Source: an uncultured Oscillospiraceae bacterium
GTDB lineage: Bacteria; Bacillota; Clostridia; Oscillospirales; Oscillospiraceae
Reading direction: 5' to 3'
NCBI GenBank assembly: GCA_910584805.1
Contig: CAJUCB010000026.1
Location: 1-22,537, forward strand
Length of the DNA stretch: 22,537 bases
In this document: positions 7,537 through 15,400 of the stretch, piece after piece
Layout: the number at the start of each line of letters is the position of its first letter
Numbering within the stretch: the first letter of the stretch is position 1
Made by a program: the position numbers and the translations under genes
Notes under the pieces: model-generated
The model's input: only the letters and a program-made list of their open reading frames with translations
The model's database searches: none
Told to the model about the DNA's origin: nothing

Positions 7537-9615
7537 TCACATGCCCCGGACAGCCCCGTAAAGGTTGGCTACGTCCAGGATGATGCTGATGCTGCCGTCG
7601 CCCAGAAGGGTACAGCCATTGATGCCATAATTTTTAATGTTATAGCTGTTGACATAGGAGGGCAGCTGTTTCACCACCACTTGCTGCTGGCCCAGCAGTT
7701 CATCCACAAACAGGCAGTAGGAGTTGTCTCCGGCTTCCAGCCAGAGGAGCACACCCTCTTCGATCTCTGTGCAGCCGCTTTGGAGCTGGTAGAGGTCTCT
7801 GGCCCGGACGATGGGATAGAAGTTGCCCTGGACCTTGATAAGCTCACCCCGGCTGGAATCGTGGATTACATCCTGGGCGGAAATGCGCATGGTGGAGAGA
7901 ATGTTGTTGATGGGGATGGTAAAGATGGAGTCACCCACCGAGACCTCCATGCCGTCCATGATGGCCATGGTCAGGGGGATACGGATGGTGGTGGTCATGC
8001 CGCGGCCCATCTCGCTGGAGATGGACACATTGCCGCCCAGCTCTTCCACATTACGCCGGACCACGTCCATACCCACGCCACGGCCGGAGAATTCGGTGAC
8101 CTGGGCGTTGGTGGAGAAGCCGGGGGCCAGGAGGAAGTTCAGGATATCCCGGTGGCTGTATTCCACATCAGGGGAGGCGATGCCCTGGCGGATGGCCTTA
8201 GCCAGCACAGCCTCGTCGTTGACCCCACGGCCATCGTCAATGATCTGGATAATGACCTCGCTGCCGGTATCCTGGGCGGAAAGGACAATCTCGCCCACAG
8301 GGTCCTTGCCTGCGGCGACGCGCTCTTCCTGGGTCTCCTCAATGCCGTGGTCCATGGAGTTGCGGACCATGTGCATGATGGGGTCACCGATGTTGTCCAC
8401 GATGGTTTTATCCACTTCGGTGTTCTCCCCGATGAGGGTGAGCTTGCAGGGACGGTCCAGCTTCTTGGTCATATCCCGCACGATACGGGTCATCTTCTGG
8501 AACACGCTGGACACGGGGACCATGCGCAGGGACATGGAGACGTCCTGAAGCTCATCGGTGAGCTTACGCAGCTGGCGGGCGGACTTGGAGAACGCATCCA
8601 GGTTCAGGCCCTTCAGATCCGGGGAGGAGATGACCATGGATTCGGTGATGACGATCTCACCCACCACAGCGGAGAGCTGGTCCAGCTTGCTCAGGTTGAT
8701 GCTGATCAAGGTCTCCTTGGGATGATCCTTGGGATGCTGGGCCTGAGCAGCCGGCGCGGCGGGAGCAGCAGCCGGGGCTGCCGGTGCCGCGGCAGGGGCA
8801 GCGGCGGCTGCGGGGGCGGTAGCCTCCACTGGGGCGGGCGGCGGTGCCACAGGGTGGTCTAGGGACTGGTAGTCCTGCACCGAACCGGCGCTCTTCACCA
8901 CGGAGATGGCATTGTCCCGGTCCTCCGCCCGCTTGAAGCTCATGAGGAACCCGTGCTCCGTGATGGCCTCAGAGGTGGAGGGGTCGTTTTCCACGTTGGC
9001 GGGGTCGAAGCAGAAGGCGTCGTCCTCGCACAGCTCCCGGACAGAGGTGACCAGCATGAAAGCACGCAGGCTCTCCATACCGCAGCCCTCTTCAAAGGTG
9101 ACCCGCAGGTCATAGGGGAAGCCGCTGTTGCCCTCCGCCGGGGCGGCGGCCGGGGCAGCTTCCGCTGGCGCGGGAGCGGGGGGGGCTGCCTCCTGGGGCA
9201 CTTCCTCTCCTTTAATTTTGGAGATCAAGGTATTAATATTTGAAAGGAAACTGTCGATATCTTTGTTGAGGGGTTCGTCACCCTCTACCTTCTCTATCTC
9301 ACCCCGGAAGTAGTCGATGGACTGGAATACCAGATCGAACAAGGCCGGACGGTTATCTTCGGAGACCACGGACATCGTATTGTCCCGAATGATGAAAAAC
9401 AGGTCCTCAATCCGATGGGCCACAGTGGCCAGAGAATCGAATTCCATCATGGCTGAAGAGCCTTTGATGGTATGCATAATGCGGAAGATCTCGTTGACGT
9501 TCTCCTGGGAAAAGGTATCTGCCTTCTCGGCATCCAGGACGATCGTTTCCAATTGTTCCAGCAAGGTATTGGTCTCATAGATGTACATATCCAGGATTTC
9601 ATTTCCGCTGCTCAT
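7537..9615 (-). CDS. cheA: Chemotaxis histidine kinase CheA
   Basis: CheA autophosphorylates in response to receptor/CheW input and passes phosphate to CheY and CheB. Domains in order: Hpt (about 1-110) with phospho-H48 in IMHTIKGSS; an Ala/Pro linker; a P2-like CheY/CheB docking domain (about 166-255); a second, longer Ala/Pro linker (about 262-300); P3 dimerisation (about 305-370); a HATPase (about 405-545) with the N box in MHMVRNSMDHGIE, DDGRGVN, and FSGRGVGMDVV; and a CheW-like P5 domain to the end. I prefer the ATG at 9615 (AAGGTGG 11 nt upstream) over a GTG at 9630. 692 residues is normal. It is the first gene of the operon, about 40 nt below a sigma-28 promoter. No cheY, cheC or cheD is in this window. 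Confidence 0.97.
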   Translation of the reverse strand: MSSGNEILDMYIYETNTLLEQLETIVLDAEKADTFSQENVNEIFRIMHTIKGSSAMMEFDSLATVAHRIEDLFFIIRDNTMSVVSEDNRPALFDLVFQSIDYFRGEIEKVEGDEPLNKDIDSFLSNINTLISKIKGEEVPQEAAPPAPAPAEAAPAAAPAEGNSGFPYDLRVTFEEGCGMESLRAFMLVTSVRELCEDDAFCFDPANVENDPSTSEAITEHGFLMSFKRAEDRDNAISVVKSAGSVQDYQSLDHPVAPPPAPVEATAPAAAAAPAAAPAAPAAAPAAPAAQAQHPKDHPKETLISINLSKLDQLSAVVGEIVITESMVISSPDLKGLNLDAFSKSARQLRKLTDELQDVSMSLRMVPVSSVFQKMTRIVRDMTKKLDRPCKLTLIGENTEVDKTIVDNIGDPIMHMVRNSMDHGIEETQEERVAAGKDPVGEIVLSAQDTGSEVIIQIIDDGRGVNDEAVLAKAIRQGIASPDVEYSHRDILNFLLAPGFSTNAQVTEFSGRGVGMDVVRRNVEELGGNVSISSEMGRGMTTTIRIPLTMAIMDGMEVSVGDSIFTIPINNILSTMRISAQDVIHDSSRGELIKVQGNFYPIVRARDLYQLQSGCTEIEEGVLLWLEAGDNSYCLFVDELLGQQQVVVKQLPSYVNSYNIKNYGINGCTLLGDGSISIILDVANLYGAVRGM

Positions 9616-9658
9616 ATTATAAAGCACCACCTTGGTAAATATCTTTTATCTTTTACTA

Positions 9659-9685
9659 TTATCGGCAGACTCTGTGTGAAAATTA
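9659..9685 (-). promoter_or_regulatory. Sigma-28 (SigD/FliA) promoter of cheA-cheW-cheR-cheB
   Basis: On the minus strand TAAT (9685-9682), 15 nt, then GCCGATAA (9666-9659). The known consensus is TAAA-N15-GCCGATAA (last base T in Bacillus), so the -10 is complete, the spacing exact and the -35 three of four. It gives a leader of roughly 40 nt before the cheA ATG. This is the best promoter match in the window. Confidence 0.85.
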
Positions 9686-9842
9686 AGCCGCTTTCTATTA
9701 AAAGAGAAAATTTTGCTGGGTCGGGCAGCCGCCGGAGGGCGGGCAGGCTGTTGGGCGGCTGTTCTGGGTAGGGCACCAGGGGGAGAGCTGGGCGGGGGAG
9801 CCTGTAAAATTTTTCAAAGGCGGCTGGAATGCAAAGATATCA
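9686..9842. other. Divergent intergenic region with a repeated octamer
   Basis: The gap between cheA and the plus-strand cluster is 330 nt in all and I find no supported gene in it. This middle part is strongly G-rich on the plus strand. CAGCCGCC (9726-9733) is followed by its inverse GGCGGCTG at 9754-9761 and again at 9819-9826. The first pair could form an 8-bp stem with a 20-nt loop, or the copies could be binding sites. There is no T-run, so a terminator is unlikely. Confidence 0.3.
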
Positions 9843-9870
9843 TTTGCTTTCTGGCCGCAGATGGTATAAA
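9843..9870 (+). promoter_or_regulatory. Possible vegetative promoter of the plus-strand cluster
   Basis: TATAAA (9865-9870) is preceded by TGG, giving an extended -10 (TG-n-TATAAA). The -35 at 16-nt spacing is TTTGCT (9843-9848), a poor match to TTGACA, which is usual for extended -10 promoters. It would give a leader of about 70 nt before the ATG at 9946. It does not look like a sigma-28 site, unlike the che promoter facing the other way. Confidence 0.45.
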
Positions 9871-9945
9871 ATATTTCTCATAGAGAGACCGCGAGCCCAT
9901 GAGGATGCGGCGGGCGTTCTAAGTTTGATCTCAGAGGTGTAGACA

Positions 9946-11376
9946 ATGGCCGATCTTTTGGGGGCGACCAATCCAGTCCCAGGATATGACAACTCATTAA
10001 CCAATCGAAATATTCCCGCATCCCCAGACAATACCCAGCTGCAAAACATCCCTGACCCCAGCCGTGTGGTGGGGGCGGATGGCCGCACAGAGCGGCAGGA
10101 CACCGGGCAGTTTGGGGAACAACGGCAGATCCGCTATGACTCCAACTTCCAGACCTTCCTACAGCAGCTGCGGGAGAGCCAGGACCTGGCCCAGAGCCTG
10201 GCGCGCCTGATGAGCAAGGAGGCTACGGTGGTGTCCTCCGGGATGAGCGAGGGCATTGCGGAGGAAATGGCCAAGGCCATGGAACTGCTGAAAATGGACC
10301 AGAGCCAGCTTTTGAACTTTCTCAAGGCGCAGATGGAGGCGGGGACCCGCTTCAACGGGGCCCTGTTTGCGTTGCTTCGGAATGCCTACGCCCGGGCGGG
10401 TTCAGAGGGGGTGCGGGGGGATATCCTGCAATTTCTAAGGAGTTATTGCGACTTTGCCTCCTCATCCCACTTGGAGGGGAATCTGTTGCGCAACATGGCT
10501 GGTATGGCCAACGCCATGCCTGCCAGCTGGGGCAACCAGCTCCGGGAGCTGTTGGCGCAGCTCCAAAACAGCATTGCCGCCGGGGACCGGAAGGGGAGCT
10601 TAGACCTTTTGCGCCAGCAAGTGTTCCCCTTTATGTCTGAGTACGTGGGGCAGACCCATGACCTGGGCACCTCCCGAGGCCTGCTGAGCCTGCTGACCTT
10701 GGACGTGGCCCGCTACGAGAACGGCGCCCAGGGGAAGCTGTTGGAGGACTTCCACCAGCTCAGCGGCTATGGCACCCTCCGGGAGCTGCTGGGGAGCATC
10801 GATGACCAGTCCCTATTAAAACTGCTGCAAAACAGCCAGTTTGCCCAGAACACCGCCGCGGCGCAGTTTGCCGACCATCTGGCCGCCGCCGCCGCCCGGG
10901 CCCTGCGGGGGGAGGGGAACGCGGAGGTACAGCAGATTTTCCGGCAGCTGGTAGCGGCCATGCTGGTGAACGAGAGCGTATACATGCCCGTGAACCACAT
11001 GCTCATCCCCATGGAGATCGACGGGAAGCGGCTGTTTTCCGAGCTGTGGGTGGATGCCGACGCCGAGAATAAAAAGAACGGCAAGGGGTCTGGGGAAAGG
11101 TGTATGCGCTTCCTATTTAAAATAGATGTGCAGTCCCTGGGGCTGTTTGATATCATCTTAACCAGCCGGGAGCGGGAGGTGGAGCTGTTGGTGGCCTGCC
11201 CAGAGAGTGTTGCCAACTTCTCCCAGGAGATTGAGACCATCTTATCTCAAATCCTCACCCGGAACGATCTGGTACCCGCCGGGGTCAGCGTGCGGAAGAT
11301 GGACCGCCCGGTCACTTTGACCGAGGTGTTCCCCAAAATCTTTGAAGGGAAGAACAGCATCAATGTTAAGGTCTGA
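9946..11376 (+). CDS. FliK C-terminal-domain-like protein (YlqG-like), function unknown
   Basis: This 476-residue protein has no signal peptide or membrane segment. The first 60 residues are polar and probably disordered, and residues about 65-320 are predicted helical. The end (about 345-460) resembles the FliK C-terminal (Flg_hook) domain: an IPMEIDGKRLFSELWVDAD strand region, then SLGLFDIILTSREREVELLV and a helix before AGVSVRKM. FliK measures hook length and switches export specificity through FlhB. Here the next gene is a FlhB-C-like protein, as in the Bacillus ylqG-ylqH pair of unknown role. It is therefore probably not fliK itself but a partner of that small protein. GAGGTG precedes the ATG by 6 nt. 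It overlaps the next gene by 14 nt. The family link is from pattern recognition only. Confidence 0.62.
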   Translation: MADLLGATNPVPGYDNSLTNRNIPASPDNTQLQNIPDPSRVVGADGRTERQDTGQFGEQRQIRYDSNFQTFLQQLRESQDLAQSLARLMSKEATVVSSGMSEGIAEEMAKAMELLKMDQSQLLNFLKAQMEAGTRFNGALFALLRNAYARAGSEGVRGDILQFLRSYCDFASSSHLEGNLLRNMAGMANAMPASWGNQLRELLAQLQNSIAAGDRKGSLDLLRQQVFPFMSEYVGQTHDLGTSRGLLSLLTLDVARYENGAQGKLLEDFHQLSGYGTLRELLGSIDDQSLLKLLQNSQFAQNTAAAQFADHLAAAAARALRGEGNAEVQQIFRQLVAAMLVNESVYMPVNHMLIPMEIDGKRLFSELWVDADAENKKNGKGSGERCMRFLFKIDVQSLGLFDIILTSREREVELLVACPESVANFSQEIETILSQILTRNDLVPAGVSVRKMDRPVTLTEVFPKIFEGKNSINVKV

Positions 11377-11713
11377 CGGCAGACGCAACCCACCCAAGAA
11401 AGCGGTGGCCCTGCAATATGAGCCGGGAGAGGGCGCACCAATTATCGTGGCCTCCGGCATGGGCTATATGGCAGAGAAAATCGTGGAGGTGGCTGCGGAC
11501 AGCGGCGTGCCCATTTACGAAGACAACTCTCTGGCGACCATCCTCACCCAGCTGAAGCTGGGGCAGGAGATTCCAGAGGAGCTTTATAAAGCAATCGTAG
11601 AGATTTATGTGTATATCCTGCACTTTGACCCGGAGAAGGGGGCGCAGGAGCAGACGCAGCCCAAGCCAGCGGAGGAAATCCTGCCGGCGGGGCGTGAAGA
11701 GGAGGCACGTTGA
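11363..11713 (+). CDS. FlhB cytoplasmic-domain-like protein without membrane part (YlqH/FlhX type)
   Basis: This 116-residue soluble protein matches the C-terminal cytosolic domain of FlhB: KKAVALQYEPGEGAPIIVAS, then GYMAEKIVEVAADSGVPIYED, the L-L region and IPEELYKAIVEIYVYIL. In FlhB this domain sits on the export gate and self-cleaves at NPTH to change substrate specificity. Here the corresponding site reads NPPKK (N9-K13), so Thr and His are lost and self-cleavage is not expected. The four transmembrane helices are also absent. I chose the ATG at 11363. It lies inside the 3' end of the upstream gene, with an AAGGGA about 11 nt before it, so coupling is likely; a TTG at 11342 would add 7 residues. 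The C-terminal 30 residues are Glu/Pro-rich. FlhX-type proteins can sometimes replace cleaved FlhB in other bacteria; whether this one does is unknown. Confidence 0.8.
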   Translation: MLRSDGRRNPPKKAVALQYEPGEGAPIIVASGMGYMAEKIVEVAADSGVPIYEDNSLATILTQLKLGQEIPEELYKAIVEIYVYILHFDPEKGAQEQTQPKPAEEILPAGREEEAR

Positions 11714-11715
11714 GT

Positions 11716-12330
11716 ATGGCGAGAGAAGAGAGGAATGGCGGCGGCATGTACTTCCTTCTGGACAGCAACAACCAGACGGTGGCCAGAGGGATGCTGCGGG
11801 GGCCGGAGGAGGACATGGCGCTGCAAATAAAGGTGTTGGACGACAAGATTTCCGACGTAATGCGCCATGAGCAGATCCGGCTGGTGTCCTTGAAGGGTAA
11901 CACCCCGGCGATGGTGACCAAGGTGACCCGCTGCCGCAACGACGTGGTGGTGCTGGAAAAGCTCTACACCGACAAGCGCAAGAACCTGCGGGTCCCCACC
12001 CAGTTCCGGAGCTTCATTTACCCCCTGGACAGTGCCTGGCGGGGCAGAAGGAATATCCGGGCCAACGACATCAGCTGCGGCGGCGTGGCGTTCTTCTACG
12101 AGGGGGAGCTCCAAGACCATGAGCACTTGGAGCTGGTGATCCCCGTTACCAGCCAGCCGTTGATCCTCCAATGTGAGGTCCTCCGGCGGCGGCCCTCGGA
12201 CCGGGAGGATACCCACCTATATGCCCTCCAATTCGTGAACATGTGCGACGATGAGGAGTCGATGGTGCGGGAGGCTACATTTAATATACAATTGGAGAAT
12301 CGTCCGAAGCACCTCCCAGATGAGGGCTAG
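11716..12330 (+). CDS. PilZ-domain protein, probable c-di-GMP receptor
   Basis: PilZ domains bind cyclic di-GMP and convey it to motility or surface functions. Both binding motifs are intact: R88-x3-R92 in KRKNLR, and D118-x-S120-x2-G123 in NDISCGG, with the remaining beta-barrel to about residue 175. The first 80 residues look like a separate beta-rich domain similar in layout to the YcgR N-terminal domain, though I cannot name it with confidence. No membrane segment is visible. The ATG at 11716 has GGAGG 10 nt upstream; a TTG at 11710 overlaps the previous stop and is only 4 nt from the same site, so I prefer the ATG. The gene lies 2 nt after the FlhB-C-like gene and 83 nt before the first SLH gene. 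Confidence 0.85.
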   Translation: MAREERNGGGMYFLLDSNNQTVARGMLRGPEEDMALQIKVLDDKISDVMRHEQIRLVSLKGNTPAMVTKVTRCRNDVVVLEKLYTDKRKNLRVPTQFRSFIYPLDSAWRGRRNIRANDISCGGVAFFYEGELQDHEHLELVIPVTSQPLILQCEVLRRRPSDREDTHLYALQFVNMCDDEESMVREATFNIQLENRPKHLPDEG

Positions 12331-12413
12331 GCTTCCACATATAACAAAGAACACATCCCATCGACAGCCCCGGGGAGGACCAAGGGCCCCACGGGCAGAA
12401 AGGAATGCGAACC

Positions 12414-15400
12414 ATGGTACAACAGCTAAGACAACGATTGCGAGACACATCACGCCGGGGGACAGCCATATTGCTGGCCCTGGTGCTGCTGTGTGGATTG
12501 ATCCCCGCAATAGCACCCACGGCCCAGGCCGCCGGTTGGGCCCAGGGCTATCTGGACACCCTCTCCGGTTGGGGCGTCATGCGCGGGGACATACAAAATG
12601 GCCTGGACCCCGACCGCGAGATCACCCGGGCTGAGTTCGTGGCCATCATCAACCGGGCCTATGGCTACACGGACATGAAGGGCACCCCCTTCACCGATGT
12701 GCCCGTCAGCGCCTGGTATGCCGATGACATCGACATCGCCTACACTGTGGGCTATTTCAATGGCACCTCTCCCACCACAGCCTCCCCCAACGCCACCCTG
12801 ACCCGGGAACAGGCTGCGGTGCTGCTGGCCCGGAACCTGATGCTTCAGCCCACCGTGGGCGAAACCCTGGGCTTCTCCGACAGCCGGGAGCTCTCCTCTT
12901 GGAGCCGGGGCCTCATCGGTGCTGCTGCCGAAAGCGGCGTGATCACCGGCTACGCGGACGGCTCCTTCCGTCCCAACGGCCGCATCACCCGGGGCGAGGT
13001 GGCCGCCATGGTGGCCCGGTCCCTGGGTACCCTCATCCAGGACAGCGGCGACCACAGCCTCAGCAGCGTTTATGGCAACGTCACCATCAACGAGCCCGGT
13101 GTGAACCTGCGCAACACCGTTATCGTGGGCAACCTCTACCTCACCGGCGGTATCGGCCTGGGAGACGTTTTGCTGGAAAACGTAACCGTCTACGGCCAAA
13201 TTATTGTGGCCGGTGCCGGCGAGAGTAACGCCAGCCGCAGCAGTGTGATTTTGCGTAACGTCACCTCCAATAAGCTGGTGGTGGACAACATCAGCAACCA
13301 GTTTGTCACCGTCCGTGCAGAGGGTGACACCGACATTGCCGAAACCAGCATCCGTACCAACGCCTATGTGGAGGACACCACCCCCGATGGCTATGGTCTA
13401 AAGCTTGTCAAAATCGAAGGCGAGAACGGCATCCGCGTCCAGCTGGCGGGGAACACCAAGGAAGTGGTGAACCTGACCCCCGAGTCCAGCTTGCAGATTG
13501 TCCAGGGCTCCGCCAAAAAAGTTACCATCGACGAGAAGGCCACCAACTCTACCGTGAACATCTACTCCGGGGCCCGTATCGACGAGCTGAACCTGGACGT
13601 TTCCACCAGCGTCAGCGGAGAGGGCGACATTGGCCACCTGCAAATCGGTGCGCCGGATTGTACCATCTCCATGCTGCCCGACGAAATCACCATCCGCCCG
13701 GGCCTGTCTGCCACCATCAACGGCGTGCTCATGGACAACAACACTGCCTCTGAGTCCTCCGCCGACCCCCGCCTCCTGGCAGGCTATCCCTCCGCCCGGA
13801 ACATCGCCCCCACCTCCGCCACCCTGGTGGCCAGCACCAATAAGGCCGGCACCGTCTATTGGGCTATTACCGCCTTGGCTGACGGTTCTGTAGGGGAGGA
13901 CGATGTCATTAAGCCCCCGGTTTATGGCGGAAATATCATTCTGTCTGGTAACATCAGCGCCGCCAAGTCTAAGACGGAGTACACTGCACCGCTCACAAAG
14001 CTGACTTCGGATGGCTCCTATTACATCTCCTCTATTATGGTGGACGGCCGGGGCAACCGCAGCCCCCTGAAAGTTACCGCCTTCACCACCCCCGACGACA
14101 CTGTGCCTGCATTCACAACGGGTTACCCGGTGATGACCAAGATCACCAGCACCGATGCCCAGGTCACAGCCATGACAAACAAGAGCTGCCTGCTCTACTA
14201 CGTGGTTCTCCCGTCGGGTAGTACAACACCGTCCACCCAGGAAATGAAATCCGGTTCTCTCACGGGTAACCTGGGTTACGGCGTGGTGAACATGGTCAAG
14301 AACAGCACCCAGCCCATCAATGTGAACAACCGGGAGTTGGAAGAACTCACCAAGTATGATCTCTACCTGTGGCTCACCGATGTGGATGGGGCAAAGAGCT
14401 CTACCGTACAGAAATTGACCTTTACCACCCTTGACGGTACCCCGCCCAAAATTACAGACTTTGTGCAGACAGATTCCACAGCCAATTCCATCAAAGCTGC
14501 TTACACGCTGAGTGAACAGGCAACCTTCTATTGGGCCATCGTTCCGGAAGGCAACGAGACTTTTATGACCTTCGACTATGAAGGGGATACGGCAACGACG
14601 GAGAGCATCGCCATGGCGCGGGTCAAGCTGGAATCCGGCGTGGGTGCGTTGCAGAGTGGCAACATCCCCCGTAGGGACAACAACACCTTTACCATTTCCC
14701 GGCTGGATACAGCCACGACAGAGACCACGTCCTATACCATTTATATTATGGCAAAGGACGCGGCAGGGAATTATTCCGACATTGAGGCCCACAACGTCCG
14801 CACCATGGATACCATCCCACCCACTGTGGAGCAGGAATTTACCAAGTTCAATGGTGACGATAAGAACGCGCCTCTGGCAGATACTGACATCCGTTTGGTG
14901 TTCTCCGAGACCGTCCAGGCAGGCTCCAACGGGAAGAATATCTTCATGGACTTGTACCAGGCGGTGTTGGATGCAGTCTTGGAAAATGACGGCGAAAAAG
15001 AAGAAACAGCTAGAAACGAGATGGCTGCTGCGCTTCGCTCCTGCATCACCATGTACCGTATTCCCACGATGGGGAGAGAAGAGGAAGTCACGGTCCGCAC
15101 CGATGCAAATGAAAACGCTGAGGATTGGGTAGTTGACTACCGCTATGCCAAGGTTACCATGGAGCGGGGGAAAATGGTTATCACTCTGCCTACCACGAGC
15201 GATGAGTTAACCGACGAAGATGGAAAAAGTGCCTTGAACTTGGATAGTGGCGCGACCTACCGCTTTGCCCTCTCTGGCATCTATGACAACGCCTTGGTGC
15301 CCAACCCTATGGGCAATGTTGACCTCCCGTCCTTCCGTACGCAGTTTGCACAGGTTTCCTTGAGTATTGGGGATACACAGGAGCTGAATGGGGTTCTTGC

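Noticed and set aside
7681..8862. 393-codon plus-strand frame opposite cheA
   Set aside because: A mirror of a GC-rich gene; it is His/Gly/Asp-rich with no recognisable domain.
12331..12413. Possible promoter (TATAAC) just before the first SLH gene
   Set aside because: No acceptable -35 at 16-18 nt and no extended -10. A separate SLH promoter remains possible but is not supported by sequence.
13398..14792. 464-codon minus-strand frame opposite the first SLH gene
   Set aside because: Low-complexity Gly/His/Val composition typical of antisense reading; the sense strand has clear SLH and Ig-like domains.
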